The position numbers were made by a program, and so were the translations under genes. A stretch of DNA of 64,000 nt from Shewanella basaltis (GTDB lineage Bacteria > Pseudomonadota > Gammaproteobacteria > Enterobacterales > Shewanellaceae), in assembly GCF_023283885.1 (NCBI RefSeq), contig NZ_JAKILA010000023.1:1-64000 (forward strand). The letters run 5' to 3'. Each line of letters opens with the position of its first letter. Position 1 is the first letter of the stretch. Below, in pieces: positions 25,155-36,272 of this stretch. Under the pieces are notes generated by a model. The model saw only the letters and a list, made by a program, of their open reading frames with translations. It did not search any database and had not been told where the DNA came from.

Positions 25155-26693
25155 TTAGGCTGCCGCTTGTTGGCGCTGCATGGTCAATAACCATTTACCG
25201 TAAATAAAGATACCTACAGCTGAAATAATCCCGATAGCGGCAATGATATACCACGCCATACCGATGTTATTGGCTTCATACAGCATATGGGTTAGCGGTT
25301 GTGCTTCTATACCAGTAAAATCGACTAAACGCATAAAGGCTTCGCCTTGCGGAATCGCGTCAACGTCGCTTTGGCTCATACCACGACTGACTAACTCATT
25401 GCGCGAGATAATCTCTTTAGAGGCATAAATTTGGTAAAGCTTAGGGGCAAAGTAGCCTTCTAATGTCCAACCTATCCCTTGCGGTAACATGACAAAGCCA
25501 AGGTACATGGCTTTTTTACCTTCAGGGGCAATGTTGCCCATAAATTCGTTTTTCTTTGGGCTAATCATCATTTCGCCAAAAGAGAACATGGCAATGGCCA
25601 ACACTATCATCCATGCTGCATTAAATGCACCCACCAACATGATGGCAGTAATACTTAAGATACACCCTACCAACATGGCAGTGGTAATGCGGTATTTAGC
25701 CGTAAACGCAGCCACTAAAAAGCAGGTGGTCATGATCATACCAGCGTTAAGGTTTAACATACCTTCAGGCATCACCTTGGTGCCTTCGTTGTTTAGACCA
25801 AGCCAGAACTGCAATATGCCATTGCTGGTACCTTCTGGGCCAAACAATGAGGTAACAATAATGCTGGTATCAACCCATTCGGCAATATGAATAGGCAGTA
25901 CGTCAAACAACGAATTATATAAAAACCAAAAGCCGGCAAACACTAACATGTAGTAAATGACAACAGGCTTTTTTAACTCTCGTAATGCGTCTTTCCATAA
26001 GGCTTCTTGTTGGATTTCGCCTGATTTTATTTTTTTGGCACGCTCTAGACGTTCATCTTTACCTGGCTCTTTGTAAGCCAATAAAAATAAAAAATTAAGC
26101 GAGATAATGGCTGCACAGGCATAAAACACATTGTCCCATGATAATTGACGCATATGCACAGCGACCAGTGGACCTAAGAAGCCACCGATATTAACCACTT
26201 GATAAAAAATACCCCAAGCCATTGAGGTGTTTTCGCGCTTGGTTGACAGTACTAGCGTGCCTTGAATACCGGGTTTAAATACCCCAGTACCAGCGGCAAG
26301 CAACATGGCTCCGGCTAAAAATCCCCAAAAGTCTGGGAAAAACGCCATGGTGAGATAACCCATGATTTTAATGATGGTCGAGACAAAAATGGTTTCTTTA
26401 TAGCCGACACGGTCTGAAATACCGCCGGTAAACACCGGGATAAAGGTTTGCAGCATAGCCCACACTGCAATAATAATACCGTAGTCGTGTAAGTCGATAC
26501 CTAGGCCGCCTTCAGAGACGGGGGATTTAGCATATAAACCGGCAGAGGCTTTTACGCCATAATAGGCGATACGTTCAACCAGCTCCATGCCGCCGACCAG
26601 CCAAAAAATATAACCGAGGCTAGTGATTGATGCCCACATCCCCAGTTGTTTTACTTCACTCAGGTCGTTACCTGAATGCGAATTAGTGCTCAT
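25155..26693 (-). CDS. POT-family (PTR2) proton-dependent peptide MFS transporter
   Basis: A 512-residue membrane protein with about 12-14 helices. The N-terminal proton-coupling motif ELVERIAYYG matches the ExxER...YY signature of oligopeptide transporters, and the loop GGISDRVGYKETI is an MFS motif A. GTGVFKPGIQGTL fits the helix-4 region of the family. It would import di- and tripeptides with protons. The C-terminal part departs from classical DtpA-like members, so the substrate may differ. It is transcribed singly. Confidence 0.82.
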   Translation of the reverse strand: MSTNSHSGNDLSEVKQLGMWASITSLGYIFWLVGGMELVERIAYYGVKASAGLYAKSPVSEGGLGIDLHDYGIIIAVWAMLQTFIPVFTGGISDRVGYKETIFVSTIIKIMGYLTMAFFPDFWGFLAGAMLLAAGTGVFKPGIQGTLVLSTKRENTSMAWGIFYQVVNIGGFLGPLVAVHMRQLSWDNVFYACAAIISLNFLFLLAYKEPGKDERLERAKKIKSGEIQQEALWKDALRELKKPVVIYYMLVFAGFWFLYNSLFDVLPIHIAEWVDTSIIVTSLFGPEGTSNGILQFWLGLNNEGTKVMPEGMLNLNAGMIMTTCFLVAAFTAKYRITTAMLVGCILSITAIMLVGAFNAAWMIVLAIAMFSFGEMMISPKKNEFMGNIAPEGKKAMYLGFVMLPQGIGWTLEGYFAPKLYQIYASKEIISRNELVSRGMSQSDVDAIPQGEAFMRLVDFTGIEAQPLTHMLYEANNIGMAWYIIAAIGIISAVGIFIYGKWLLTMQRQQAAA

Positions 26694-26768
26694 AAGTCAC
26701 CCTTTATTATTGTGTGTTGAGTTAACGCAAGACACTCTACCTAAGTTGAGGGAAAATATCCAAAAAAC

Positions 26769-26794
26769 AAAAAGCGGATCGTGAGATCCGCTTT
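26769..26794. terminator. Hairpin terminator
   Basis: AAAGCGGATC-GTGA-GATCCGCTTT, a perfect 10-bp stem with A and T runs on both sides. It ends the minus-strand SEC-C gene and separates it from the POT transporter gene downstream. Confidence 0.7.
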
Positions 26795-26828
26795 GTTTAC
26801 TGTTATTTGCTGTGTCTTTAGCCGATAT

Positions 26829-27167
26829 TTAGGCGCCACAGCACTTTTTGTACTTTTTGCCGCTACCGCAGGTACAAACGTCGTTGCGATTAGGTTTGGC
26901 TTCAAAACTCACTGACTTAGGCTTATTTAGCAGTCCTGTTAGCTCAATAATGTTCTCAGCTTTGTCTGCATCAACCGTAATGTGAGCAAATAGCTTATGC
27001 TCAGCAACCATGGCGGCAACTTCTGCTTTACGTTCATCGGTTTGCACCGACAACAATAATGGCGACAGTTCTGTACCGGGTTTGGTGGTGCGCTTGGTGT
27101 TATAACCGCTCTCGCCATAGGCTGGCTTTGGGGTTCTACGACCTTTAAAAAAGAATTTATCAGACAT
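26829..27167 (-). CDS. PBPRA1643-type SEC-C metal-binding protein
   Basis: A 112-residue protein ending in a SEC-C zinc-binding motif ([13 protein letters not shown]), as found at the end of SecA. The N-terminus [16 protein letters not shown] and the central [14 protein letters not shown] match a small Vibrio/Shewanella/Photobacterium family of unknown role. The SEC-C motif is known to bind zinc and, in SecA, contacts ribosomes and SecB. It is flanked by terminators on both sides, so it is probably monocistronic. Confidence 0.85.
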   Translation of the reverse strand: MSDKFFFKGRRTPKPAYGESGYNTKRTTKPGTELSPLLLSVQTDERKAEVAAMVAEHKLFAHITVDADKAENIIELTGLLNKPKSVSFEAKPNRNDVCTCGSGKKYKKCCGA

Positions 27168-27265
27168 GGTTTTGACCCATTAAATAGAATGATGATATTG
27201 GCGCAAGCTTATACAGCAAAAACGCAAAATGGGATATTAAAGTTTTCTATAAGTGCAAAATAAAA

Positions 27266-27291
27266 AACCAGCGACATGTCGCTGGTTTTTT
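27266..27291. terminator. Rho-independent terminator downstream of valS
   Basis: CCAGCGACATGTCGCTGG is a perfect 18-base palindrome (27268-27285) with AAAAAA on one side and TTTTTT on the other. It terminates the minus-strand valS transcript. Confidence 0.82.
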
Positions 27292-27311
27292 GTATCAATT
27301 TAACTAATTGA

Positions 27312-30224
27312 TTATGCTTCTATTTTAGCCAATTCGACTTTTTGCTCGTTTAATTTTTCAATATCACGAGTTAAATCAGTCATTTTGGCGCGTTCTTTAT
27401 CAATGACTGCCGCAGGCGCTTTAGCCACAAAACCTTCGTTAGATAATTTGCCTTCAATACGGGCAATTTCTTGGGCTAGTTTTTCAAGCTGTTTGTCGAT
27501 ACGCGCCATTTCGGCGGCAACATCGATTAAGCCTGCCATTGGGATAAGCAGTTCCATGTTACCGACTAATTGGGTCGTCGACATTGGCGCGCTGTCACCT
27601 TCTTCAAGCACTGTGATGGTTTCGAGCTTGGCAAGGCTTGCAAAGAAAGCTTGGTTGGCTTCAAGGCGGATACGGTCTTGATAACTGACACCACGAACCA
27701 GTGCGTTAAGCGGCTTAGAAGGGGCAATGTTAAGCTCGGCACGAATGTTACGTACTGCCACAATCACTTGCTTAACCCATTCAAGGTCGGCCATTGCTGT
27801 GGCATCAACTTGATCTGCTTGATAGGTTGGGAATGTAGCCAACATCAAGGTGTCGCCTGTTACGCCAGCTAAAGGTTTAACCCGCTGCCAAATGGTTTCG
27901 GTAATGTACGGCATGATTGGGTGCATTAAGCGTTGCATTTTTTCAAGCACGGTCACTAATGTATGGCGGGTGCCACGCATTTGTGCATCGCTGCCATTTT
28001 GCATTACCGGCTTAGTTAACTCTAAATACCAGTCACAGAATTGGTTCCAGGTGAACTCGTATAAGGTGTTAGCTGCCAAGTCGAAACGGTACGCAGCCAT
28101 ATGGTCGTCGAAGGTTTTCACGGTTTGATTAAATAAACCAATAATCCAACGATCGGCCAGTGATAACTCCATTTTGCCCGGTTTGCCATCAACGAGTATT
28201 TGGCCACAATCAAGTGGTGTGCCTGCTTCGTCGCTGTCTGGGTTGGTTTGAGTTTCGGTGTTCATCAACACGTAGCGTGATGCGTTCCATAACTTATTAC
28301 AGAAGCTGCGGTAACCGTCTAGGCGTTTCATGTCCCAGTTAATGTCGCGGCCGGTTGATGCCATAGCGGCTAACGTAAAGCGCAGTGCGTCAGTACCGTG
28401 GGCTTCAATGCCATCGGCAAATTCTTTACGAGTGCTTTTTTCAATTTTTGCGGCCAGTTGAGGCTGCATCATATTACCGGTACGTTTTTCAACGAGGGCT
28501 TCGAGTTCAATCCCGTCAATCATGTCGAGCGGGTCAAGTACGTTGCCTTTAGATTTTGACATTTTATTACCGGCTTCGTCACGGATAAGCCCGGTTACGT
28601 AAACGGTTTTAAAAGGCACTTGTGGTTTGCCGTTTTCATCTTTAATGAAATGCATGGTCATCATGATCATACGGGCAACCCAGAAGAAAATGATGTCAAA
28701 GCCTGTCACCAACACGTCGGTTGGGTGGAAGGTTTTTAAGTCTTCTACATTGTCTGGCCAACCTAGGGTTGAGAAGGTCCATAATGCAGAGCTGAACCAG
28801 GTATCTAGCACGTCATCGTCTTGGCGCAGTACTGCTGAATCGGCAAGTTTATGTTTTGCGCGCACTTCTGCTTCGTTACGGCCAACATAGACTTTGCCGT
28901 TTTCATCGTACCAAGCGGGAATACGGTGTCCCCACCATAATTGGCGCGAGATACACCAGTCGTTAATGTCGCGCATCCACGAAAAGTACATGTTTTCGTA
29001 TTGCTGTGGCACAAATTTGATTTCGCCGGTTTCAACCGCTTCAATGGCGGTTTTGGCCATAGACTCAACCGCAACATACCACTGGTCTGTTAGTAATGGT
29101 TCAATGACCACGCCGCTGCGGTCGCCATAAGGCACTTTTAGACCGTGTGGCGCGACTTTTTCTAGCAGACCTAAGCTGTCAAATTCTGCCACGATAGCGT
29201 CACGAGCTTTAAAACGATCGAGACCAACATAACGCTCAGGTAGCGGCATGTCGATGTCTTTGTTTGGTGTACCGTCGGTGTTAATGACTTCAACCATTGC
29301 GCGCACAGAGGCATCTAAAGTGAAGATGTTGTACATAGGTAATGCATGACGCTTACCCACTTCATAGTCGTTAAAGTCATGTGCTGGCGTGATTTTTACA
29401 CAGCCAGTACCAAATTCCATGTCGACATAGTCATCGGCAACAATTGGAATTAAACGATTAACGATTGGCAATAATATGAATTTGCCAATCAGCGATTGGT
29501 AACGTTCGTCGTCTGGATGAACCGCTACCGCGCTGTCACCTAACATGGTTTCAGGGCGGGTGGTGGCGACTTCTAAATAGTCTTTACCATCGGCAGTGAG
29601 TGCACCTTGGGCTAACGGATAGCGGAAGTGCCACATGTGGCCTTGCTTTTCTTTGTTTTCAACTTCTAGGTCTGAAATCGCGGTGTGTAGCTTTGGATCC
29701 CAGTTAACTAGGCGTTTGCCACGATAAATTAACTCGTCATCATAAAGGCGCACAAACACTTCTTGCACGGCTTTTGATAAACCTTCGTCCATGGTAAAAC
29801 GTTCGCGGTCCCAATCAACAGAGGCGCCCATACGACGAAGCTGTTTGGTAATAGTGCCACCAGATTGTGCTTTCCAGTCCCATACTTTGTCGATAAACGT
29901 ATCACGACCTAAATCGTGGCGTGTTTTGCCTTCTTCGGCTTCAAGCTTTCGCTCCACCAACATTTGTGTGGCAATACCTGCGTGGTCAGTACCGACTTGC
30001 CACAAGGTGTTTTTACCCTTCATACGCTGATAGCGGGTGAGGGTATCCATAATTGTGTCTTGGAATGCATGACCCATGTGTAAGCTACCGGTGACGTTCG
30101 GTGGCGGGATCATGATGCAGTAGTTGCCTTGTGATTCATCGCCATGCGGCTTGAAGTAACCTTGCTCTTCCCAATTTTGGTAAAGGGCTTGTTCGATAGA
30201 CTTTGGGTTGTATGTTTTTTCCAT
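27312..30224 (-). CDS. valS: Valyl-tRNA synthetase
   Basis: A 970-residue class I synthetase that charges tRNA-Val. The HIGH-type motif [13 protein letters not shown] is at residues 40-52, the KMSKS loop ([13 protein letters not shown]) lies near residue 555, and the large editing domain between them contains [12 protein letters not shown]-terminal Lys/Glu-rich coiled coil (from about residue 900) binds the tRNA. Length is normal. holC is immediately upstream, the conserved order in Gammaproteobacteria. Confidence 0.97.
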   Translation of the reverse strand: MEKTYNPKSIEQALYQNWEEQGYFKPHGDESQGNYCIMIPPPNVTGSLHMGHAFQDTIMDTLTRYQRMKGKNTLWQVGTDHAGIATQMLVERKLEAEEGKTRHDLGRDTFIDKVWDWKAQSGGTITKQLRRMGASVDWDRERFTMDEGLSKAVQEVFVRLYDDELIYRGKRLVNWDPKLHTAISDLEVENKEKQGHMWHFRYPLAQGALTADGKDYLEVATTRPETMLGDSAVAVHPDDERYQSLIGKFILLPIVNRLIPIVADDYVDMEFGTGCVKITPAHDFNDYEVGKRHALPMYNIFTLDASVRAMVEVINTDGTPNKDIDMPLPERYVGLDRFKARDAIVAEFDSLGLLEKVAPHGLKVPYGDRSGVVIEPLLTDQWYVAVESMAKTAIEAVETGEIKFVPQQYENMYFSWMRDINDWCISRQLWWGHRIPAWYDENGKVYVGRNEAEVRAKHKLADSAVLRQDDDVLDTWFSSALWTFSTLGWPDNVEDLKTFHPTDVLVTGFDIIFFWVARMIMMTMHFIKDENGKPQVPFKTVYVTGLIRDEAGNKMSKSKGNVLDPLDMIDGIELEALVEKRTGNMMQPQLAAKIEKSTRKEFADGIEAHGTDALRFTLAAMASTGRDINWDMKRLDGYRSFCNKLWNASRYVLMNTETQTNPDSDEAGTPLDCGQILVDGKPGKMELSLADRWIIGLFNQTVKTFDDHMAAYRFDLAANTLYEFTWNQFCDWYLELTKPVMQNGSDAQMRGTRHTLVTVLEKMQRLMHPIMPYITETIWQRVKPLAGVTGDTLMLATFPTYQADQVDATAMADLEWVKQVIVAVRNIRAELNIAPSKPLNALVRGVSYQDRIRLEANQAFFASLAKLETITVLEEGDSAPMSTTQLVGNMELLIPMAGLIDVAAEMARIDKQLEKLAQEIARIEGKLSNEGFVAKAPAAVIDKERAKMTDLTRDIEKLNEQKVELAKIEA

Positions 30225-30257
30225 AGGAGCGTTATGTTCTCTATCTAAATTAAGTGT

Positions 30258-30707
30258 TTATTCTGCTAATGCTTGGGTGCTAGGGGTTATGCCGGCACGT
30301 TGATATTGACGGTAGCGATTGCGGGCAATGCGCTTTAGTTCATCGTCATTAGCGACAAAATCGATAATATGGGGCAAGTTTACCGCAAAACTGGGCATTT
30401 GGTCTGCAAGATTAATCAGAACTTGGCGACTTTTATTTGGCCCTAAGGTGTCAAAACCGATTTCAACTGGCGCACCAGTCATCGGGCCTTCGCCCTTTAA
30501 ATTGTGTGGCACAAAGGCGCTTGGTTCAAATTGCCACAATAACTCGTCAATGGCATAGGCTTGTTGTTTGTCTTTGCAGTGAATATAGACGGTTTTTTGT
30601 TGGCGGTAATGTTGTTCAGCTAACCTACAAGCGGCCAAATGCAGCGCATCTAATGCACTCATTTGATTATGATTATCAGGCATAAGGTAAAACAAGGCTT
30701 GAGTCAT
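30258..30707 (-). CDS. holC: DNA polymerase III chi subunit
   Basis: A 149-residue clamp-loader accessory subunit that contacts single-strand-binding protein. It matches HolC along its length: FYLMPDN at the start, KDKQQAYAIDELLWQ, FVPHNLKGEGPMTGAPVEIG, INLADQMPSFA and the end ELKRIARNRYRQYQRAGI. The start at 30707 (MTQALFYL) fits the family better than a GTG at 30743, which would add twelve residues. It is followed by valS. pepA, normally adjacent upstream, is separated by a solute-binding protein gene. Confidence 0.88.
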   Translation of the reverse strand: MTQALFYLMPDNHNQMSALDALHLAACRLAEQHYRQQKTVYIHCKDKQQAYAIDELLWQFEPSAFVPHNLKGEGPMTGAPVEIGFDTLGPNKSRQVLINLADQMPSFAVNLPHIIDFVANDDELKRIARNRYRQYQRAGITPSTQALAE

Positions 30708-30743
30708 GTTGTGCAGCTTTTTAGCGGTTAATAAGTTGGCCAC

Positions 30744-31130
30744 GAGTTTACACTAAAATCGCTTGCGGGTTAATGGCTGTGTGATGCGATATTCATATGA
30801 TGTTGCAATAGCTCAATACCACTAAAGTCAGTTTAATCGTGCTATTAATCCGGCATATATCGCGACCATAATGGATTTTCTGCGCCTAGTGGGTAACCGC
30901 GTGTTAATTGAGGGCTCGTAATCGATAACTCGGAATAATCAGAAAGGAAAGCCATTGTGGCTTAAAGTTTCGATTGCTGTAGCTTTGTCAAAAAGTGACT
31001 TTATCTAACGAAAGCGTGTAGCTATAAACTGCATTATTGTCTATGATATCGGCGATAAAATAGCGTTGTTGCTAACTTGTAACAAGTTAATCCTTGTTTA
31101 AGAATAGGTTTTTATTTGGGGGGATGGTGG
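30744..31130. other. Intergenic stretch, nothing recognised
   Basis: About 390 bases between holC and the solute-binding protein gene. I see no gene, strong hairpin or repeat here. It presumably contains the holC-valS promoter. Confidence 0.4.
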
Positions 31131-31898
31131 TTATTGCGCTTCTGTTGCGAAGTAACGTTGGAATAGCGTTTGATAATGACCCGATGCTTTTAGCTCATCA
31201 AAGGCGTGTTGCCATTGTGCCACGGTTTCATCATTGATGTCGTTTGAAAAAGCAATATACAAAGTCGAATCATAAAGTTTAATGGATGTTTTCTCTATAG
31301 AGTTGACATCAATATTGGCAGCTTTGGCCAAAAATGGCATCACAAGTTCGCTCATTGGAGCAACATCAACTCTTCCGTGATTGAGCATTTTTAACGATTG
31401 AATTTGCGATTTGTCGGTACTTAAATTTGAGAATTCATTTGCTTCTAAATAGGTGTGGTCGGCATTGCCTTGTACCACTCCAATTTTAGCAACACGCTTT
31501 AAATCCGTTAAGTTTTTTAATGTAAGCCCTGAGTGACGCTTTTGGTAAAAGTAGACACCACTGGTGATGATAGGGCCAACCCATTTCATGCCGTTTTCGC
31601 GCTCGGGTCTTTTGGCTATGACAAACAGAGCGGTATTGGGTTGTGTTTTAAGTTGTTGAAACGCGCGATTAAATGGCAAAAGCTCGATATTGGCGCTCAG
31701 GCCATGTAATTTTGCCATGTCTTTGACAAGCTCAACAGAAAACCCTGTTAACTGTTCATCTTTTTTGTAACTAAATGGATGTAATGAGTGAGTAATAAAG
31801 TTGATACTCGGGGTGGTTTGAGCCAATGCGGGTGAGGGTAATAACACAATTAAGATTGCACTGATTAACCTAGGCACTAACCGTGAAAAAGGCTTCAC
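31131..31898 (-). CDS. Periplasmic solute-binding protein, family 3-like
   Basis: A 255-residue secreted protein with a signal peptide (cleavage after PALA near residue 26) and a type II periplasmic-binding fold: FSYKKDEQLTGFSVELVKDM, IAKRPERENGMKWVGPI and KIGVVQGNADHTYLE are typical of the SBP_bac_3 group. The start is GTG. No ABC permease or ATPase lies nearby. Such orphan proteins in marine bacteria may act as sensors or helpers; the ligand is unknown. It sits in the pepA-holC gap, which is usually empty in relatives, so it looks like an insertion. Confidence 0.72.
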   Translation of the reverse strand: MKPFSRLVPRLISAILIVLLPSPALAQTTPSINFITHSLHPFSYKKDEQLTGFSVELVKDMAKLHGLSANIELLPFNRAFQQLKTQPNTALFVIAKRPERENGMKWVGPIITSGVYFYQKRHSGLTLKNLTDLKRVAKIGVVQGNADHTYLEANEFSNLSTDKSQIQSLKMLNHGRVDVAPMSELVMPFLAKAANIDVNSIEKTSIKLYDSTLYIAFSNDINDETVAQWQHAFDELKASGHYQTLFQRYFATEAQ

Positions 31899-32207
31899 TT
31901 AACAATGTCCTGATCCACTAACTGGAAAAGTAGGTAATGAAGTGTCATGTAATCAAATCCTTATGATCGTATAGGCCTGAAGTGGTTGTCTCTATAACGT
32001 TATTTGTAGCTGAGAGAATAAACGCTCATTAACTCATCTTTGTCATGCTAACAGCGTTAACCTCGCCTTTGAGTAAAACTCATTGCATGCTTAAAAGCAG
32101 GTTTGGCTGATATTGTGATTATGTTTAATGACATCAATGCGTTCAATGTCGCTTAGTCTATACTGCACAGTTTTTTTGTTCAATATTTAAGCGCGTGTAG
32201 GGCTGTA
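31899..32207. other. Intergenic stretch, nothing recognised
   Basis: About 310 bases upstream of the solute-binding protein gene and downstream of the pepA terminator. No gene, repeat or clear site seen. Confidence 0.4.
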
Positions 32208-32240
32208 AAAAAAGGGTAAAGCACTTGCGTTACCCTTTTT
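32208..32240 (-). terminator. Rho-independent terminator of pepA
   Basis: AAAAAGGGTAA (about 32209-32219) pairs with TTACCCTTTTT (32230-32240); on the minus strand the hairpin ends in a T-run. It lies just past the pepA stop codon. Confidence 0.75.
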
Positions 32241-32260
32241 AGTTGGCGTTAAACTCACGT

Positions 32261-33769
32261 TTACTCGCTGATATCTACGCCTGCGCGATTGATTAAGAAC
32301 TGGCTTAAAATTGGCACCGGGCGACCGGTTGAGCCTTTATTAGCACCACTATTCCAAGCCGTACCAGCCACGTCTAAATGTGCCCAGTTGTACTTTTTCG
32401 CAAAGCGAGATAAGAAACACGCGGCTGTGATCGAACCTGCTGGACGCCCACCTAGGTTGGTCATGTCAGCAAATGGGCTATCAAGCATGTCTTGATATTC
32501 GTCCCATAATGGCATGCGCCATGCGCGGTCGCCACTTTGCTCACCTGCATTTAATAATTCATGTGCGAGTGGATTATGTGAGCTAAACAAACCTGAAGCG
32601 TGCTTACCTAACGCAATGACGCAAGCGCCAGTTAAGGTTGCAGTGTCGATAACCAATTCTGGATCGAAACGCTCAACATAGGTTAATACATCACATAGTA
32701 CTAAACGGCCTTCAGCGTCTGTGTTTAACACTTCAACGGTTTGGCCAGACATGGTGGTTAAAATATCACCAGGGCGATATGCATTACCTGATGGCATGTT
32801 CTCACAACCAGCCAGTACACCAATCACATTGATTGGTAATTTCATTTCGCATAATGCTTTCATGGTGCCGATAACACCGGCTGCGCCGCCCATGTCGTAT
32901 TTCATTTCATCCATGGCCTCGCCTGGTTTTAATGAAATACCGCCAGAGTCAAAGGTTAAGCCTTTACCAATAAGTACAATAGGTTTCTCTGCGCTGTTAG
33001 CTGCGCCCTGATATTCCATCACTGTCATGATAGATTCATTGCTGCTAGCACGGCCTACTGCCAAATAAGAGTTCATGCCCAATTTGGCCATTTGCTCTTC
33101 GCCTACAGTGGTAACTCTGAGGTTTTCGTAAACTTCAGCCATTTGACGAGCCTGTGAAGCTAGGTAGGCTGGATTACAAATGTTAGGCGGCATGTTAGCC
33201 ACATCACGACACAAGTGCATACCTGCTGAAACCGATGCGCCATGCTCAATAGCACGCTCGCCAATGGTTAACTCGCGACGAGTCGGCACGTTAAATACCA
33301 TTTTACGCAATGGACGACGCGTTTCACCTTTACGGGTTTTTAGCGTGTCAAATGAATACAAGCTGTTTTGAGTTGTTTCAACGGCTTGGCGTACTTTCCA
33401 GTAGGTGTCACGCCCTTTGACATGTAGCTCTGTTAAGAAGCATACTGCTTCCATTGAGCCAGTTTCGTTCAGTGTACTGATGGTTTTTGTAATAATTTGC
33501 TTGTATTGGCGCTCATCTAATTCACGCTCTTTACCGCAGCCAACCAATAATACGCGCTCACTTAACACGTTTGGTACGTGATGCAATAGCAACATTTGCC
33601 CAGGCTTACCTTCAAGGTCTCCACGGCGAAGTAGGTTACTAATATAACCTTCACTGATTTTATCCAATTGCTCTGCGATACCAGACAAACGGCGAGGTTC
33701 GTAGACACCAACGACGATACAAGCTGAACGTTGTTTTTCGGGGCTGCCGCTCTTTACGCTAAACTCCAT
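32261..33769 (-). CDS. pepA: Leucyl aminopeptidase (PepA, family M17)
   Basis: A 502-residue cytosolic aminopeptidase with two metal ions; in E. coli PepA is also a DNA-binding protein in site-specific recombination and carAB control. The metal site segments are [30 protein letters not shown] and the M17 signature [10 protein letters not shown]. The N-terminal [20 protein letters not shown] is nearly the E. coli start, so the ATG at 33769 with AGGAG upstream is chosen over a GTG two codons earlier. Divergent from lptF, the standard arrangement. Confidence 0.96.
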   Translation of the reverse strand: MEFSVKSGSPEKQRSACIVVGVYEPRRLSGIAEQLDKISEGYISNLLRRGDLEGKPGQMLLLHHVPNVLSERVLLVGCGKERELDERQYKQIITKTISTLNETGSMEAVCFLTELHVKGRDTYWKVRQAVETTQNSLYSFDTLKTRKGETRRPLRKMVFNVPTRRELTIGERAIEHGASVSAGMHLCRDVANMPPNICNPAYLASQARQMAEVYENLRVTTVGEEQMAKLGMNSYLAVGRASSNESIMTVMEYQGAANSAEKPIVLIGKGLTFDSGGISLKPGEAMDEMKYDMGGAAGVIGTMKALCEMKLPINVIGVLAGCENMPSGNAYRPGDILTTMSGQTVEVLNTDAEGRLVLCDVLTYVERFDPELVIDTATLTGACVIALGKHASGLFSSHNPLAHELLNAGEQSGDRAWRMPLWDEYQDMLDSPFADMTNLGGRPAGSITAACFLSRFAKKYNWAHLDVAGTAWNSGANKGSTGRPVPILSQFLINRAGVDISE

Positions 33770-34042
33770 GAGCACTCCTAGATTCTTAAAGACAAATTTT
33801 TATATTTATTAGATAATGTTTGCATTAGGCCATCTGGCATATAATCGACGAAAAGGTGTTAACTGTTTGGGATTATTAACGAAAAAAAGGCGAAATCTGA
33901 CAGCCAAAATAAATGTTAATCATGACCCCAAAGCACCTTCCGCGCTGGTCAGAAAACTAGCAAAACTGCTGAAAGTAGACAGTTTACATGAAAGTTGCTC
34001 TGATACCAGTAAAAAGATAAGTTTAGCCACCGGATCCCACTT

Positions 34043-35155
34043 GTGATTGTATTTAGATACCTGATTGGTGAAGTTTTAAAAGCGCAAATAGCGGTACTTG
34101 TCGTACTGTTAACTATTTTTATCAGTCAACAATTTGTGCGTGTTTTAGCCGACGCTTCAGACGGCGAATTTCCTGCATCATTAGTCATGACATTGCTCGG
34201 GCTTAACCTGCCTCAATTAACGGTATTAGTATTGCCGCTAAGTTTCTTTTTAGCCATTTTGTTGGCTCATGGGCGCATGTATGCCGAAAACGAAATGGTG
34301 GTGTTACATGGTGTTGGTGTTAGTGAATGGTACGTGACTCGTGTAACCTTATTGGTTGCTTTTGCCAATTTGATTTTTACGGCTTATCTGTCTGTGTACG
34401 TTGGTCCCTGGGCGGAAGAGCGCCAAAATCAAGTTTTAGAGAAAGCGCAATCAGAGGCTGGATTAGCTGCGTTAACTCAAGGGCGTTTTCAGGCTAGTCC
34501 AAATGGCCGTGCGGTATTATTTGTTGAGAAAATCGATAAAGATAATGCGCTTAATAAAGTGTTTGTTGCGCAATTGCCTGATCCTGAAGATGAAGATGGA
34601 TTAACCCATATTATTGTCGCCCAACAAGGTAGGGTGATTGAAGATAATATTGGTAGCCAACAATTGCAGCTTGATAAAGGCGTACGTTATCAAGGTAGCC
34701 CTAAATCGCTTGATATTCAGGTGATTGAATTTGGCGGTTATAAAATGGAAATTAAAGAACAGGAAGTGGATGAGCGTAGACGCAAACTGTCGGCTCTTCC
34801 TGTTGATGAATTACTTGCCACGCCAGGCCCTGAAGCCGCTGCAGAGTTTCAGTGGCGTTTAGCCATCCCTATTGCTATTCCGCTAATGACCTTAATAGCG
34901 GTGCCGTTAGCCCGTGTGAATGTTCGTCAGGGTAAATTTGCCAAAATGTTCCCCGCGATTTTGTTGTATTTGGGGTATTTTGGTTTGATGGTGGCAGGGC
35001 GTAAAGCCTTACAAGATGAAGTCGTTCCGCAGTATTTAGGCATGTGGTGGATCCATGCTTGTGCATTATGCTTAGGGTTATTGTTGTTAATTAAAGAGCG
35101 CCCAACGGGTCAAAAATTATTGAGCTTCTTTAGCCGTAAGCAGGTGGCTGCATGA
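34043..35155 (+). CDS. lptF: LPS export ABC transporter permease LptF
   Basis: A 370-residue inner-membrane permease that, with LptG and the LptB ATPase, extracts lipopolysaccharide from the inner membrane. Family features are the N-terminal VFRYLIGEVLKAQIAVL helix, the second/third helix region with AHGRMYAENEMVVLHGVGVS, a periplasmic beta-jellyroll domain (about residues 125-265), and three C-terminal helices. The start is GTG at 34043. Its stop overlaps the lptG start (ATGA). Confidence 0.94.
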   Translation: MIVFRYLIGEVLKAQIAVLVVLLTIFISQQFVRVLADASDGEFPASLVMTLLGLNLPQLTVLVLPLSFFLAILLAHGRMYAENEMVVLHGVGVSEWYVTRVTLLVAFANLIFTAYLSVYVGPWAEERQNQVLEKAQSEAGLAALTQGRFQASPNGRAVLFVEKIDKDNALNKVFVAQLPDPEDEDGLTHIIVAQQGRVIEDNIGSQQLQLDKGVRYQGSPKSLDIQVIEFGGYKMEIKEQEVDERRRKLSALPVDELLATPGPEAAAEFQWRLAIPIAIPLMTLIAVPLARVNVRQGKFAKMFPAILLYLGYFGLMVAGRKALQDEVVPQYLGMWWIHACALCLGLLLLIKERPTGQKLLSFFSRKQVAA

Positions 35156-36210
35156 GAATTTTAGATTTTTATATTGCCCGAATGATTATCAGTACCTCGG
35201 CGTTATGTTTACTTATATTGACTGGTTTGTCTGGCATTATTAAATGGGTCGATCAGTTACGAGTGGTTGGTCGAGGCAGTTATACCTTGGTTGATGCGGG
35301 TATTTACGTACTGTTTTTAGTGCCGCGTGATATTGAAATGTTTTTCCCAATGGCTGTATTGCTTGGGGCATTAATTGGCATGGGGATGTTGGCGTCTAAC
35401 TCTGAGTTAGTGGTAATGCAAGCATCTGGGATGTCACGTTTACAGATCACACAATCGGCAATGAAAACCGCCATTCCTTTAATGATAATGGTGATGGTAT
35501 TAGGGGAGTGGGGCGCACCTGTGGCTGAAAAAAGCGCCAAAGAGTTGCAGGCGGTAAAAGTCTCTGGTGGCAGTTTAATTAAGTCTAATCGGGGTATTTG
35601 GGCTAAAGACGGCGATATGTTTGTCAATATTGGTGAAGTACAAAACATAGATACACTTAATAATGTCAGTCTTTATCGCTTTAATGACGATTTAGCTTTA
35701 ACCAGTGTGACTCACGCAGATAAAGCATTATTTGTCGATGATGTGTGGCAGCTTTCTGGGGTGGTTAATACGTCTGTGCAAGATGAACAAGTGATTAGAA
35801 CCCATGTTGATAAAGACGTTTGGCAATCATCTTTAACCCCAGATAAGCTCAGTGTTGTTTCGGTTAAGCCTGAGTCGTTATCGATAAGAGGATTGCTTGA
35901 TTATTTAGATTATTTAGACATTAATCAGCAAGATTCGAGTCGATATGAATTGGCTTTGTGGCGCAAGATTATGCAGCCTGTGACAGTGGCTGTGATGATA
36001 TTGGTTGCTTTATCGTTTGTATTTGGACCGCTACGCACCGTTACCATGGGAGCTAGAGTGTTGTTGGGTGTCGTGGCTGGATTTAGCTTTTATATTAGCA
36101 ACCAAATATTTGGCCCTATGAGTATTGTGTATGACTTACCTGCATTTGTGGGGGCTGTCACTCCCAGTATTTTATTCACGGGTATAGCCATGCATTACAT
36201 ACGCAAATAA
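35152..36210 (+). CDS. lptG: LPS export ABC transporter permease LptG
   Basis: A 352-residue partner of LptF with the same fold: six helices and a central periplasmic jellyroll domain. MRILDFYIARMIISTSALC, LGALIGMGMLASNSELVVMQ and LALWRKIMQPVTVAVMILV are characteristic. Its ATG overlaps the lptF stop by four bases, indicating coupled translation of the two subunits. A hairpin terminator follows. lptB is not in this window, as usual. Confidence 0.95.
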   Translation: MRILDFYIARMIISTSALCLLILTGLSGIIKWVDQLRVVGRGSYTLVDAGIYVLFLVPRDIEMFFPMAVLLGALIGMGMLASNSELVVMQASGMSRLQITQSAMKTAIPLMIMVMVLGEWGAPVAEKSAKELQAVKVSGGSLIKSNRGIWAKDGDMFVNIGEVQNIDTLNNVSLYRFNDDLALTSVTHADKALFVDDVWQLSGVVNTSVQDEQVIRTHVDKDVWQSSLTPDKLSVVSVKPESLSIRGLLDYLDYLDINQQDSSRYELALWRKIMQPVTVAVMILVALSFVFGPLRTVTMGARVLLGVVAGFSFYISNQIFGPMSIVYDLPAFVGAVTPSILFTGIAMHYIRK

Positions 36211-36235
36211 ACGTTCGCATTTGCTAAGAGACAAC

Positions 36236-36262
36236 AATGGCAACATGCGTTGCCATTTTTTG
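36236..36262. terminator. Rho-independent terminator downstream of lptFG
   Basis: AATGGCAAC-ATGC-GTTGCCATT followed by TTTT. It sits between convergent lptG and the RDD protein gene and may serve both. Confidence 0.78.
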
Positions 36263-36272
36263 TTGGTATAGA

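Noticed and set aside
33816..34046. Plus-strand open frame of 76 codons between pepA and lptF
   Set aside because: No ribosome binding site, atypical composition and overlap with the lptF start; it lies in the shared promoter region.
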